Positions 1 to 9,107 of a DNA stretch of 64,000 bases are shown piece after piece. The notes beneath the pieces were generated by a model. That model searched no databases, was not told the DNA's origin, and saw only the letters and a list, made by a program, of their open reading frames with translations. The DNA is taken from positions 372,001-436,000 of the forward strand of contig CAYXHM010000003.1 in NCBI GenBank assembly GCA_964464965.1, in the 5' to 3' direction. The stretch's first letter is position 1. Each line of letters begins with the position of its first letter. A program made the translations under genes and the position numbers. This DNA is from UBA5543 sp964464965. Lineage in GTDB: Bacteria > Bacteroidota > Bacteroidia > Chitinophagales > Chitinophagaceae.

Positions 1-52
1 TGCATCCTGCAAACAGTACCACTACAAAAATTGTATAAATTAAAGAGCGCAT
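1..52 (-). CDS. Lipoprotein, N-terminal fragment (runs off window)
   Basis: Only the first 17 codons are inside the window. Read leftward from the ATG at 52 they give a short charged start (MRS), a hydrophobic stretch and LFAGC at residues 13-17. That is a plausible signal peptidase II lipobox with Cys17 as the lipidated residue, so the product is probably an envelope lipoprotein. Nothing can be said about the mature protein. It is divergent from nhaA. Confidence 0.6.
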   Translation of the reverse strand, partial: MRSLIYTIFVVVLFAGC

Positions 53-378
53 AGCGAAAGTTTTTTATGATAATAATTTATGGCGAGACGATTTTACACG
101 CTCCCATAGTGAACTTCAAAAACTGCTGCTGCATATAACGGCGTTTCTTTTTTTTGCCGCACCTGCAAGCATGTATCGCGATACAATAAAAAGACGATGA
201 TAATAGAATGACTGTTAGTTTTTTATAGAGAAATACGGTAATCGTATTGTCATTCTGTTTTCTTCCCGGTCAGCTGATAATACCCGGCAACACAGGATTA
301 CATAAAAACCTTTTAGTTTAACAAATTGTACCTTGCAGCGTTATCTTTAATGACGAATGTAACACAGCAGCAATTCAC
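53..378. other. Divergent intergenic region, lipoprotein / nhaA
   Basis: This 326-bp stretch has no convincing gene. It contains a perfect 14-bp palindrome at 172-185 (annotated separately). I found no clean TTG-N19-TAnnTTTG promoter for either neighbour. Confidence 0.6.
172..185. promoter_or_regulatory. Perfect 14-bp palindrome TGTATCGCGATACA
   Basis: The sequence equals its own reverse complement and lies between two divergent genes, about 190 bp upstream of nhaA. A dimeric regulator site is possible, but only one copy was noticed and no regulator is adjacent, so the role is inferred. Confidence 0.3.
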
Positions 379-1539
379 ATGAGGGTATCAAAATTATTTA
401 ATGATTTTTTTAATAGCGAAAAATCAGGCGGGATAGTCCTGCTGCTTTGTGCTATTATATCTATGGTGCTGGCAAACACAGCTTTCCAGGCAGAGTATAT
501 CGCCTTCTGGAAGATTAATTTTGCAGGGCACCACCTGGACCATTGGATAAATGACGGCCTGATGGCCATCTTCTTTTTGCTTATTGGCCTTGAACTGGAA
601 AGGGAAATATATGCAGGTGAGTTGTCAAGTCCTAAAAATGCCCTGCTGCCGATATTTGCTGCGATAGGCGGGCTGCTGGTGCCTTCCGGTATCCACCTTT
701 TGCTGAACTATGGCACGCCTACCCAGGCAGGTGCAGGTATCCCCATGGCTACGGATATTGCTTTTGCCTTGGGTGTTCTGTCGTTGCTGGGCAGCAGGGT
801 GCCGGTATCGTTAAAGATATTTTTAACCGCACTTGCCGTAATAGATGATCTGGGCGCAATACTCACAATAGCGATATTGTATTCTGATGGAATTTCGTTC
901 TTACACCTGGGCATTGCATTAGGCATTTTTGCTTTGCTTGGATTGTTGAACCGTTTGAAAGTAAAGAATATTATTCCTTACCTCATTGGCGGTGTAGCTA
1001 TGTGGTATTTCATGTTACATTCAGGGGTGCACGCCACTATATCAGGTGTATTGCTTGCTTTTGTGATACCGTTTGGCAATGGCGATGAGCAATCGACCTC
1101 TTATCGTTTGCAGCATTTTCTGCACAAGCCCGTTGCGTTTATCATCATGCCCATCTTTGCACTGGCCAACACTGCTATCATATTCCAGGGCTCCATTGCA
1201 GAAAGCCTTTCTTCATCCAACAGCCTTGGTATTATCTCAGGTTTGTTCCTGGGCAAGCCGATAGGGATTTTACTGTTCAGCTTTATAGCAGTAACCATAG
1301 GCATTTGCGCTAAACCTGCCGATTTAAAATGGAAGCATGTTGCCGGGCTGGGGTTATTAGGCGGCATAGGTTTTACCATGTCTATTTTCGTAACATTACT
1401 TGCGTTTGACGATACTTACATGATTGATGCATCTAAGATAGCCATCATAGCTGCATCGGTAATTTCAGCTGTTGCAGGCTTACTGGTATTGCGCTTTAGT
1501 CTGCCAAAGAAAAGTATGGTTGTGGAAGCAGGTAAATAA
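379..1539 (+). CDS. nhaA: Na+/H+ antiporter NhaA
   Basis: The 386-residue protein matches the length and hydrophobic pattern of NhaA, the inner-membrane electrogenic antiporter that exports Na+ in exchange for H+. The paired aspartates of the ion site are present in VIDDLGA (Asp156, Asp157), and the TD pair of the discontinuous helix is at 125-126 in PMATDIAFALG. About eleven hydrophobic segments are visible. The gene stands alone, is divergent from a lipoprotein gene and convergent with cbpM 37 bp away, with no obvious terminator between. The family assignment is secure; regulation is not visible. Confidence 0.95.
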   Translation: MRVSKLFNDFFNSEKSGGIVLLLCAIISMVLANTAFQAEYIAFWKINFAGHHLDHWINDGLMAIFFLLIGLELEREIYAGELSSPKNALLPIFAAIGGLLVPSGIHLLLNYGTPTQAGAGIPMATDIAFALGVLSLLGSRVPVSLKIFLTALAVIDDLGAILTIAILYSDGISFLHLGIALGIFALLGLLNRLKVKNIIPYLIGGVAMWYFMLHSGVHATISGVLLAFVIPFGNGDEQSTSYRLQHFLHKPVAFIIMPIFALANTAIIFQGSIAESLSSSNSLGIISGLFLGKPIGILLFSFIAVTIGICAKPADLKWKHVAGLGLLGGIGFTMSIFVTLLAFDDTYMIDASKIAIIAASVISAVAGLLVLRFSLPKKSMVVEAGK

Positions 1540-1576
1540 TACCCTTCCTTCACCCGATGTATTACGCAAGTTCACT

Positions 1577-1876
1577 TTACAGGTCTTCATACATTTGCAG
1601 CCTGGCAGATATGTCCCGCAACTGCCGTTGCAGGGCTTCTACCTGGTGCAGCAGGTGGGCTATGGCTTCTATCCCTTCCATATTTATTTCCAGGTCTGTA
1701 TGCAGGCGCGCCAGTTTTTCAAGATGGGCAACATAATCAGGATGTATATATTGCTCCTCTTCTATGGTCATCACTTCTACCAGTCCTGCCTCGCAGAGGC
1801 CCGTAACAAATGTGTACGAAATGCTGTGATGCAAACAAAAATCCTTAGCAGGTATTAATCCGGTTTTTTCCATCAT
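1577..1876 (-). CDS. cbpM: Chaperone modulator CbpM-like
   Basis: This 99-residue protein follows the cbpA-like gene, with the stop and start codons overlapping as TAATG (1874-1878), so translation is probably coupled. It has the CbpM layout: a short MerR-like winged-helix part (about 1-60, with a YTFVTGLCEAGLV segment) and a C-terminal helix rich in Leu/Gln (65-95). CbpM proteins bind the J-domain of CbpA and inhibit it. The position directly after a CbpA-type J-protein supports the name. Sequence conservation is modest, so the function is inferred partly from context. Confidence 0.75.
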   Translation of the reverse strand: MMEKTGLIPAKDFCLHHSISYTFVTGLCEAGLVEVMTIEEEQYIHPDYVAHLEKLARLHTDLEINMEGIEAIAHLLHQVEALQRQLRDISARLQMYEDL

Positions 1877-2793
1877 TAAGGTTTTTTAATAGCGGCAAGC
1901 TGCCTGAATAATTCTTTTTCTTCCTCAGATAGTTGTTCGGGTATTTTTATATTCCATGTTATGTACAGGTCGCCGGACTCACCCTCTTTTTTGTATTTAG
2001 GAAAGCCTTTACCCTTCAACCGTACCTGCGCACCATTTTGTGTTCCCGGCGCTACTTTCAGTTTCACCTTGCCAGACAGCGTATCAATAATTTCTTCGCC
2101 ACCCAGCACGGCCGTGTACAGTGGCAGGTCTGTAGTTTTGTACAGGTCGTCGCCCTTGCGTTTAAAGCCGGTATCGTTATTTATCATAAAGGTTATGTAC
2201 AAATCGCCTTTGGGCCCACCATTCACGCCTTCGCCACCATAGCCGGCCAGCTTTATCACCTGCCCGTCTTCCACACCGGCGGGAATAGTGATGCGGATGT
2301 TTTTGCCATTTATGGTCAATACCTGCTTCCTTGTTTCAAGAACATCGCTCAGGTTCATTTGCAGTGAAGCCCTCAGGTCTTCGCCACGGTAGCGCACATT
2401 GCTGCGGCTACTACGGCCACCCTGGCGGCCAAACATCTGCTCGAAGAAATCAGAGAAATCGGCACCCTCGCCAAAGTCTGATGAGGAGTAGGTATAGCCC
2501 TCAAAACCCTGGCCGCCACCGCCTCTTTGCTGCTGCTGTTTTCTTGCCTCTTCATATTGCTCCGCATGTTTCCAGTTTTCGCCATACTGGTCGTATTTCG
2601 CGCGCTTTTCAGGGTCGCTTAATACTTCGTTGGCTTCGTTTATCTGCTGGAATTTCTTTTTGGCTTCTTCGTTGTTTGGGTTCAGGTCGGGGTGAAACTT
2701 ACGCGCCAGTTTGCGGTAGGCTTTCTTTATATCATCTGCCGATGCGCTTTTGTCTATGCCCAGTACCTGGTAATAATCTATAAACCCTGCCAT
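1876..2793 (-). CDS. cbpA: CbpA-type DnaJ co-chaperone
   Basis: The 305-residue J-protein has an N-terminal J-domain (about 5-70) with the HPD motif at 34-36, which stimulates DnaK ATPase. A Gly/Gln-rich linker follows (about 85-115) and then two beta-sandwich substrate-binding domains (about 125-295). No CxxCxGxG zinc repeats are present, so it is CbpA/DjlA-like class B rather than DnaJ proper. It is the first gene of a two-gene unit with cbpM. A possible -7 box lies 46 bp upstream. Confidence 0.92.
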   Translation of the reverse strand: MAGFIDYYQVLGIDKSASADDIKKAYRKLARKFHPDLNPNNEEAKKKFQQINEANEVLSDPEKRAKYDQYGENWKHAEQYEEARKQQQQRGGGGQGFEGYTYSSSDFGEGADFSDFFEQMFGRQGGRSSRSNVRYRGEDLRASLQMNLSDVLETRKQVLTINGKNIRITIPAGVEDGQVIKLAGYGGEGVNGGPKGDLYITFMINNDTGFKRKGDDLYKTTDLPLYTAVLGGEEIIDTLSGKVKLKVAPGTQNGAQVRLKGKGFPKYKKEGESGDLYITWNIKIPEQLSEEEKELFRQLAAIKKP

Positions 2794-2839
2794 AGTTAGT
2801 GGTTTGTATTGTTGTGTTGATGATACCGATGGTGGTTAA

Positions 2840-2847
2840 CAAATGTA
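2840..2847 (-). promoter_or_regulatory. Candidate -7 box (TACATTTG) for cbpA
   Basis: On the minus strand the octamer TACATTTG fits the Bacteroidota -7 consensus TAnnTTTG, 46 bp before the cbpA start. No good -33 TTG is placed upstream, so this is a partial match. Confidence 0.4.
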
Positions 2848-3081
2848 ATATTTATAAGGGGGAAATGATCGGTAGAGGAATGTAGGGAAATCTCGGACAA
2901 GCATTCTTATTTTGATGGTTTTGATTCAAGTATGTAAATCAATTAATTATTAATTATGAAAATAAAATTATAAATTAAATGTTGAAAAAAGATGTTTAAT
3001 ATTGAATTTTCCTTTTTATATTTGAAATAGAAGAGCCACGTAGTGAATTTTTCATTCGTAAAAAACTCTTCTGCTTATATC

Positions 3082-3250
3082 ATGGATTTAATTCGGAGTC
3101 AAGAGCTGGTTGACCAGCTAAGAGCAAAGACGCCAGACATTGAAAATGCTAATTGGCATCGAAATGCAAAAGGCAAGTGCACTGGCAAACATGCTGTTTG
3201 ACAGCGTGCAAAAAAGCTTGGTCGAGGTTTCTAAATTATTAGAGCCTTAA
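3082..3250 (+). pseudogene. Small gene, apparently broken by a 1-base frameshift
   Basis: An ATG at 3082 opens a frame (MDLIRSQELVDQLRAKTPDI...) that soon becomes Lys/His/Cys-rich and stops after 40 codons. The +1 frame carries a coherent amphipathic continuation (IGIEMQKASALANMLFDSV...) to a TAA at 3248. Skipping one base near 3151 joins both into one 56-residue protein. Either it is a decayed gene, a sequencing error, or the second frame alone is translated from the ATG at 3146 (34 residues). No family was recognised. It is AT-rich like the next two genes, 18 bp upstream of the first. Confidence 0.4.
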
Positions 3251-3268
3251 AGTAGACCATTTTTACAG

Positions 3269-3490
3269 ATGAAGACACATCTGGATCAGCATCAATTGAG
3301 AGAATTAGTTGATGTAATCACGTGGGTATTAAATTCTGGAACCTTAAATCCAGAGAGCGAAACCAAATTTCTTAACGCTAAAAAAACCATTGAAGAGGCT
3401 CTGAAAACAATAGGGCAACAGGATGAGGCAGATACTAAAGAATTAATTCTGGGAATAGTTAAAATTTTTCTGGCATTATTCAATAACTAA
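3269..3490 (+). CDS. Small helical protein of unknown function
   Basis: This 73-residue acidic protein appears largely alpha-helical, with a hydrophobic C-terminal segment (LILGIVKIFLALF). It has no signal peptide and I recognise no family. It follows the broken small gene by 18 bp and precedes an XRE regulator, all in DNA visibly more AT-rich than the surroundings. That suggests one acquired unit. Coding status rests on the clean frame and spacing only. Confidence 0.5.
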   Translation: MKTHLDQHQLRELVDVITWVLNSGTLNPESETKFLNAKKTIEEALKTIGQQDEADTKELILGIVKIFLALFNN

Positions 3491-3594
3491 CACATTTATA
3501 ACCTAGAATTATCATTGCGTGATTAATAAAATATATTTAATCATTCTGTGATAATTCTGGGTTATAGTCTCTCCTTTTTTGGTCAAAAAATATT

Positions 3595-3936
3595 ATGAAT
3601 CTTGGAGAGGTAATAGCAACATTTAGACGTAAAAAAAACATCAAGCAAGGTGATTTGGCAAAAGAAGTGAATATAACGCAGTCGCATCTTTCGTTGATTG
3701 AAAGGGATAAAACTCATGCAAGCATTCCGACATTAACTTCAATCGCTAGAGCATTAGAAATCCCGGTTCAATTACTTGTTGTGTATTCTCTAAATTCAAG
3801 TCAAATAGATGATGATAAAAAAAGCGCTTACTATAAGATAATGCCTTTAATAAAAGAAATCATCGAACTACATTTTCTATCTCCTGATAAAGACAGAGAT
3901 GTAAATGAAATAAATCATCAAAATGGTGATTTATAA
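3595..3936 (+). CDS. XRE-family transcriptional regulator
   Basis: A helix-turn-helix of the Cro/CI (HTH_3) type fills residues 4-60 (GDLAKEVNITQSHLSLIERD, then SIPTLTSIARALEIP). A 50-residue C-terminal extension has no obvious enzyme domain. At 113 residues it resembles stand-alone DNA-binding regulators. It is the last gene of the AT-rich small-gene patch and is followed by a strong hairpin at 3975-4014. Target unknown; autoregulation of the patch is a guess. Confidence 0.85.
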   Translation: MNLGEVIATFRRKKNIKQGDLAKEVNITQSHLSLIERDKTHASIPTLTSIARALEIPVQLLVVYSLNSSQIDDDKKSAYYKIMPLIKEIIELHFLSPDKDRDVNEINHQNGDL

Positions 3937-3974
3937 TGTATGTTGGATAGGCACAATTAGTATGCTATCAACTG

Positions 3975-4014
3975 ATCATATAAATAGGCTGTACTAACAG
4001 CCTATTTATATGAT
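3975..4014. terminator. Perfect 18-bp-arm hairpin, probable bidirectional terminator
   Basis: Arms at 3975-3992 and 3997-4014 are exact reverse complements around the loop ACTA. The hairpin lies 38 bp after the XRE gene, before the convergent ccmF. The T-rich outer arm can act as the U-tract in either direction. Confidence 0.7.
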
Positions 4015-4058
4015 GAAATTTGGATCACCGGTTATTGGGGGTATCTATAATTGTAACC

Positions 4059-4087
4059 AAAGCGGCCAGGTATTACCCTGCCGCTTT
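4059..4087. terminator. Possible terminator hairpin downstream of ccmF
   Basis: AAAGCGGC (4059-4066) and GCCGCTTT (4080-4087) form an 8-bp stem, 35 bp beyond the ccmF stop. The minus-strand U-tract is weak, so termination is not certain. Confidence 0.45.
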
Positions 4088-4122
4088 GTTAAATGAAATC
4101 TGGTATTTCTATTTGGAATTTC

Positions 4123-6585
4123 TTAAGCTACCTTCTCTTTCTTCGTTATCCTGTTGCCCATGCTGATGAAGAAGCCCAGCACCATAACGATGATGCCCAG
4201 CCACAGTACATTGATGTACGGGAACAATAGGGCTTTCATTACTATATAGTCTTCTTCGGGCTGGCGTATCATTATCTCTGCCGCTTCCTGGTCGGGCAGT
4301 ATTTTTGAGAGGCGCACATAGGTGCGGCGTTCTGCCAGGGTATCTTCTATATAGTGCTCAAAGTTGTTGCGGATGTAGTAGATGGGGTTTACCTGCGTGC
4401 TGTCGCCTACCAGGTCTTTCAGGCTCAGGTTGGCAGATACGGCTATATCACCGGCCTGTGCAGCATACAGCGGGTGCGCTACGTTGGTGTTGAAGCCATT
4501 GAATATCATATACCCGCGGTTGATGAATATGGTATCGCCAATCTTCACAGTATGTTTTTTATACTTGGTGCTGTCTTCCAGTTTGCTCGGGTCTATTACC
4601 GATGTCACGTAAGTGAACACGTCTTTGGTAAGGTAGTGTTTGGAATCGGGGTTGGCGCTCATGCCGCCTTCGTTGCCTTTGGGGTTCACAAACGCATCAG
4701 GATACAGTACAAACGATTCTGTAACCTTGCCCGTAGTGCTATCACGTTTTTCATACAATACTTTGTAAAAAGTCCGCGGGTCTTTAGGATTGGTAGAGTC
4801 GCCCATGTAGGTAACATCATACACCCCCATAGGCATGGTGATGCCGCGGTACAGTATCACGTTCTCCATACTCTCACGTATGTTCTCCATCTTATCTTCA
4901 CCATAAGGGATGATAACGCCGGTGGTGTTGTGCGAGATAACTTCTTTGTTGTAAGACGAAAGCAATATGCCCAGCAAAGACAGCCCGAAGCCCAGGTGGG
5001 CGATGGATGCACCCAGTTTTTTCAGCTTGCCTTTTTGTACCGTAATAGCATAGTATATCATGCCCACGATAGAAAACATAGATGCGAACAACAGCACGGC
5101 ATACTGTGGCGTAGTTATCTGCTGTGCATAGCCTATAGCGAATGATAATATCGCGGTAATGCCCAACACTATGCCTATACGTTTCCAGAATGTTTTATTG
5201 TCGCTGGTTTTAAATTTAAGGTAGAGTACAGCACCGGATAATAATGCTATAACTATAGCCACCCATACCTGTATACTGTTATAGTGTGCTACGGGGTCAA
5301 CAGGTGGTGCTATTTCTTTACCGGTTATCCATTTGGCCAGTGGCGCCCATACAGGTATAGATGTACTGATGATGATCTGTATAGCAGACAGCAGCAGTAT
5401 GAACGAGCCGATGAACATCCAGAACTCGCGGCTGTTTACCTGCTCTTCGGTTTTTACACGTGGCATACTTTTCCATCGGTATATGATCAGGCCCACGGCT
5501 ATCAGCAACAGGCCGCCTATTACAGCCAGCAGGTGCCAGTATAGTGATGAGCCCTCTCCCGTGAAGGCATGTACAGAAGTATCGCCCAGCACGCCGGTAC
5601 GTGTAAGGAAGGTAGAATACCAGATAAGCAGGTAGGTAAGTATCAGCAATATGACCGTTGCTATGAACGACCTGCCTGTTACTTTAAATACGATAAGCGT
5701 ATGCAGTCCTGCTATAAGTGTAAGCCATGGTACCAGCGACGCATTCTCTACAGGGTCCCACGCCCAGTAGCCGCCAAAGGTGAGCGACTCGTAAGCCCAT
5801 GCGCCACCCATCATAATGCCCGTACCCAATACAGCACCTGCAAACAGGCTCCATATCCAGGTGGGTTTTATCCATGTTTTGTATTCGCCCTTCCACAGGG
5901 CGGCAATGGTATAGGCAAAAGGTATAAGCGTAGCAGAGAAACCCAGGAAGAGGATAGGCGGGTGAATGACCATCCAGTAGTTTTGCAGCAGGATGTTCAG
6001 GCCGTTACCATCTTTTATAAACTCCATATAATTGGGCTGGGAGAAGATAGGTGCATCCTGCATCTTATCGCGCAGTAATACAAATGGGGATGAACCGATG
6101 CTGACATCCTGCCCGAAGTAAAAGCCCAGCAGCATAGTAGCCAGTGCCAGCTGCACTACGCAGATAACCGCCATCACGCGGCTCTCCAGTTTTTTTGCGG
6201 TGGCCATAACCACCAGCCCCAGTATAGCATGCCAGAACGACCATAGGAGGAAGCTGCCTTCCTGGCCTTCCCAGAAGCAGGAGAGGAGATATTTGGGCGA
6301 AAGGCTGAGGTCGGAGTGTTTCCACGCGTAATGATACTCAAACAGGTGGTTGGTAATGATATAGAACAGTGTAAAAAAGATACCCAGTACAGCCGCAGTG
6401 TGTATAACAAAGCCGTTGCGCCCCATCTGCAGCCACCTGCTGCTGCCCACCGCATCTGTATGCTCAGTACCCGCCGAGCGGAAATAGCTGAACGCACTGA
6501 ACAGTGCCGCGACGAAGGAAGTGATTACAAAAAAATGACCCAGTTGCCCGGGCCCGAGATGTTCTCCTATATATTGAGTGTCCAT
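4123..6585 (-). CDS. ccmF: Cytochrome c biogenesis protein, CcmF/CcsA type
   Basis: The 820-residue polytopic membrane protein belongs to the heme-handling family that delivers heme to apocytochrome c. The tryptophan-rich WWD motif is at about 261-287 (WAYESLTFGGYWAWDPVE, then NASLVPW). The CcmF-type segment MVIHPPILFLG is at 205-215. The C-terminal third is a large non-membrane region (about 540-790) before a last membrane helix. It follows ccmE by 64 bp on the same strand, consistent with CcmE handing heme to CcmF. Family assignment is strong. Confidence 0.93.
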   Translation of the reverse strand: MDTQYIGEHLGPGQLGHFFVITSFVAALFSAFSYFRSAGTEHTDAVGSSRWLQMGRNGFVIHTAAVLGIFFTLFYIITNHLFEYHYAWKHSDLSLSPKYLLSCFWEGQEGSFLLWSFWHAILGLVVMATAKKLESRVMAVICVVQLALATMLLGFYFGQDVSIGSSPFVLLRDKMQDAPIFSQPNYMEFIKDGNGLNILLQNYWMVIHPPILFLGFSATLIPFAYTIAALWKGEYKTWIKPTWIWSLFAGAVLGTGIMMGGAWAYESLTFGGYWAWDPVENASLVPWLTLIAGLHTLIVFKVTGRSFIATVILLILTYLLIWYSTFLTRTGVLGDTSVHAFTGEGSSLYWHLLAVIGGLLLIAVGLIIYRWKSMPRVKTEEQVNSREFWMFIGSFILLLSAIQIIISTSIPVWAPLAKWITGKEIAPPVDPVAHYNSIQVWVAIVIALLSGAVLYLKFKTSDNKTFWKRIGIVLGITAILSFAIGYAQQITTPQYAVLLFASMFSIVGMIYYAITVQKGKLKKLGASIAHLGFGLSLLGILLSSYNKEVISHNTTGVIIPYGEDKMENIRESMENVILYRGITMPMGVYDVTYMGDSTNPKDPRTFYKVLYEKRDSTTGKVTESFVLYPDAFVNPKGNEGGMSANPDSKHYLTKDVFTYVTSVIDPSKLEDSTKYKKHTVKIGDTIFINRGYMIFNGFNTNVAHPLYAAQAGDIAVSANLSLKDLVGDSTQVNPIYYIRNNFEHYIEDTLAERRTYVRLSKILPDQEAAEIMIRQPEEDYIVMKALLFPYINVLWLGIIVMVLGFFISMGNRITKKEKVA

Positions 6586-6649
6586 TCTAAAAATAAAAAA
6601 TCAAAAAAGAAAAATTCCAAATCCCAAAGGCATATTGAGCCCTTGAGCA

Positions 6650-7045
6650 TTATCCATTATTGGCAATTGCCACCTGATCGTTTTCGTATTTAGAAGGGCA
6701 TTTCATCTGTATTTTGGAGCAATGAAAAACATCACCCTCCATATACCCGGTCATCACTATCTGCTCCGATTTTTCTATATCAGTAGGCTTAGCCCCTTTA
6801 AATACTACCTGGTTTACTTTGCCGCCTTTGTCTTCTACATAAAAGCTGAAGTGGTTGGGGTCTTTTACGGGGTCGTAACTCATGTCTTTCCCCTTTGCCA
6901 GTACACCCATTACATGGTATTGTTTGCCGGGCTCCTGTGCAGCCGATGCGAAGGTTTCATAAGTACTGAAATCGCCAAACATACTTACGATGATGGTTAC
7001 AGCCGCAGCTACCAATACCAGCAATACTATATGTGACTTTTTCAT
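6650..7045 (-). CDS. ccmE: Cytochrome c maturation heme chaperone CcmE (CxxxY type)
   Basis: The 131-residue protein has one N-terminal membrane anchor (about 5-22) and a beta-barrel OB-fold domain. In the heme-binding loop it has CPSKY (Cys116, Tyr120) instead of the HxxxY of the E. coli protein. The CxxxY variant is known from some bacteria and archaea, where cysteine replaces the heme-linking histidine. It is the first gene of ccmE-ccmF. A possible -7 box is at 7074-7081. Confidence 0.88.
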   Translation of the reverse strand: MKKSHIVLLVLVAAAVTIIVSMFGDFSTYETFASAAQEPGKQYHVMGVLAKGKDMSYDPVKDPNHFSFYVEDKGGKVNQVVFKGAKPTDIEKSEQIVMTGYMEGDVFHCSKIQMKCPSKYENDQVAIANNG

Positions 7046-7365
7046 TCTTTTATTAAAATTTCGTTACGCACCGCAAAGTTAAGGGTAAACAGCCATAATT
7101 AGACATTAGCATGACGGGAGATTTAGGTTTTAACAGTTGTTGTATTGTCATAAGAATTATGCTGAATTAGCACAAATCGAATATTCTTCCTGGTGTGTAT
7201 CGAAACCTAAGAATAAAGGATATGGTTGTCAACATATATATTTTAAAATTCAGAAATCGTTAAACATATGTATAATGACACAATGTATTTTGAATTATTT
7301 AACTTTTTCGATAATGTAATTTACCCGTGTAATCGTCAAATTTGTTCCTCTTAAAAACACCTCCA
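7046..7365. other. Divergent intergenic region, ccmE / exported protein
   Basis: This 320-bp AT-rich spacer holds the candidate ccmE -7 box near its left end. The remainder contains only short frames without ribosome sites or family resemblance. I see no RNA gene. Confidence 0.5.
7074..7081 (-). promoter_or_regulatory. Candidate -7 box (TAACTTTG) for ccmE
   Basis: The minus-strand octamer fits TAnnTTTG and lies 28 bp before the ccmE start. No convincing -33 TTG accompanies it. Confidence 0.4.
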
Positions 7366-7929
7366 ATGAAAAAGCTGATAATCTTCATGTTACACGTTCT
7401 CCCATTTTCTGCTGTTGCGCAGGAAACCAGCAAGTATGGTAATGTTTATTATAATGAGATACATGAAATTGAGGGGACTGATTATGTATATGCTGGGGTA
7501 CGAGATAACGACAAAAAAGGTGTGCGGAATAAATATATGTTGTTTATCAATACAGCCAGTGGTGAACGTACCCAGGTTGATTTTCCAAAAGATGCTTACG
7601 TAGATAATGTGACACAGGTGAAAATAGATTCCCTGGATATAAATGTAATGGTCGTAGCAGCAAAGACTGTTAATCTTGATGATGACAAGAAGGGTATAGA
7701 CTGGCGGGATCCGAAACAGTTAATAGTGTTATCAACCGATGGGAAAAAGAAAACACAGGTGACGGACGACAATTATTATGTGGATAATTGGAAGATAATA
7801 CGCAGAACAGGTACCATTGTTATAACCGGATTTTTTGATAATAACAGCAATAAGAAATACGATAAAGGGGATAAAAGTGAGATTTTAACCTTTAACCTGG
7901 TACATATGAAAATGTCAGGGAACATGTAA
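7366..7929 (+). CDS. Exported protein of unknown function
   Basis: The start at 7366 places a signal peptide first (MKKLIIFMLHVLPFSAVAQ); an upstream in-frame TTG at 7342 would only bury it. The mature part (about 168 residues) is beta-rich. It has repeated short strands with Asp/Lys turns and a C-terminal acidic loop NNSNKKYDKGDKSE that could bind a cation, though this is only a resemblance. I recognise no family. It stands alone, convergent with the LLM oxidoreductase. Confidence 0.7.
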   Translation: MKKLIIFMLHVLPFSAVAQETSKYGNVYYNEIHEIEGTDYVYAGVRDNDKKGVRNKYMLFINTASGERTQVDFPKDAYVDNVTQVKIDSLDINVMVVAAKTVNLDDDKKGIDWRDPKQLIVLSTDGKKKTQVTDDNYYVDNWKIIRRTGTIVITGFFDNNSNKKYDKGDKSEILTFNLVHMKMSGNM

Positions 7930-7982
7930 ACGCTTATTGAGGTATCACGTCATTATGTAAGGATTGAAGGATAAAGAGGGTC

Positions 7983-8993
7983 TCAGCCCAATACAGCCTC
8001 TGCCAGCAACTTATGCGACCGCACCCTGGTTTCATGATTGGCAGTAATGCATTGCACCATTATTTCATCTGTACCAAAGGTGTGGCCTATTTCCTTCAGC
8101 CAGCCTGCTACTTTATCCGGAGTGCCTACCAGCATACGGGGCGGGAAACACGGGTCGGTAAGCTGTTCAGGCTGTGGCAGGCCACCTAATATGCGTATGG
8201 CATTATCCTCGTCTTCCATAGGGCTTTGTATATCACCGGCCATCAGGCGCTTCATCATCAGTTGTACAGGTGCAGCCATACGGGCGGCTGCCTCATCTGT
8301 TTCTGCGCAATAGATACTCAGGGATAATATGAGCTCGGGGCTGCCTGTACCTGTAGCGTGTACCGACGACTTAAAATCGCGTTTGTAGCTCTGTGTTATC
8401 TGGTATGCCTGCCCGGGATTGATAAAACCCGCAAAGGAATACCTTAAACCCAGTTGCGCAGCCGCACCTGCGCTCCACGGGCTGGAGCCCAGCAGCCAGA
8501 ACTGTGGCAGGCTGCCGTTGTTATGCATCTTCACCTGGCTGAAGGGGTGAGATTTGTCGAAGGAGTTATTCATCCATGCCTCCAGTTCTGCCAGCTGCTC
8601 GCCGGAATCGTCGCTGGTTTGCCTGTAGGCGCGGTTGCGTTGCAGGGCTATATCGGTAACAGGGCCGGTAGTGGCGCGGCCTATGCCCATATCAATCCTG
8701 CCCGGGAACATATCTTCCAGGGTGTTGAATACCTCCGCTACTTTAAAAGGGCTGTAGTGGTTGAGCAGTACGGACCCGCTGCCTACTTTAATGGTATTTG
8801 TATTGGCCGCGATAAAAGGTATCAGTACCTCGGGAGAACGGCCTGCCATAGAGCCTGTGCCGTGATGTTCTGCCAGCCATATACGCGAATAGCCGAACTC
8901 TTCAGCCTTTTGCGCCATATCCAGCGTATTCAGTATTGCCTTATGCCTGTCTCCACCCGGTACGGGCGATAGATCTACCAATGATAACCTCAT
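7983..8993 (-). CDS. LLM-class flavin-dependent oxidoreductase
   Basis: The 336-residue protein has the luciferase-like monooxygenase TIM-barrel pattern. It opens LSLVDLSPVPGG, has the segment IWLAEHHG (about 39-46), and VGSGSVLLNHYSP followed by FPGRIDMGIGRA. These match bacterial LLM proteins of the MsnO8/YhbW type that use reduced FMN. The substrate cannot be read from sequence. It lies 114 bp downstream of a TetR regulator on the same strand, so joint transcription with the efflux locus is possible. Confidence 0.85.
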   Translation of the reverse strand: MRLSLVDLSPVPGGDRHKAILNTLDMAQKAEEFGYSRIWLAEHHGTGSMAGRSPEVLIPFIAANTNTIKVGSGSVLLNHYSPFKVAEVFNTLEDMFPGRIDMGIGRATTGPVTDIALQRNRAYRQTSDDSGEQLAELEAWMNNSFDKSHPFSQVKMHNNGSLPQFWLLGSSPWSAGAAAQLGLRYSFAGFINPGQAYQITQSYKRDFKSSVHATGTGSPELILSLSIYCAETDEAAARMAAPVQLMMKRLMAGDIQSPMEDEDNAIRILGGLPQPEQLTDPCFPPRMLVGTPDKVAGWLKEIGHTFGTDEIMVQCITANHETRVRSHKLLAEAVLG

Positions 8994-9107
8994 AATTCTT
9001 CCGGTCTTCTAAAATCCTTTTGTAAATATCACATTGATTAACACAGGCAAACATCAGCATTTGTTATGACGGTATCAAAAGAGAGCAGCTTACGAAAATG
9101 ATAGCTG

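Noticed and set aside
3977..4012. AT-rich perfect inverted repeat considered as a transposon end
   Set aside because: Only one copy, a 4-base loop and its place after a gene end fit a terminator better.
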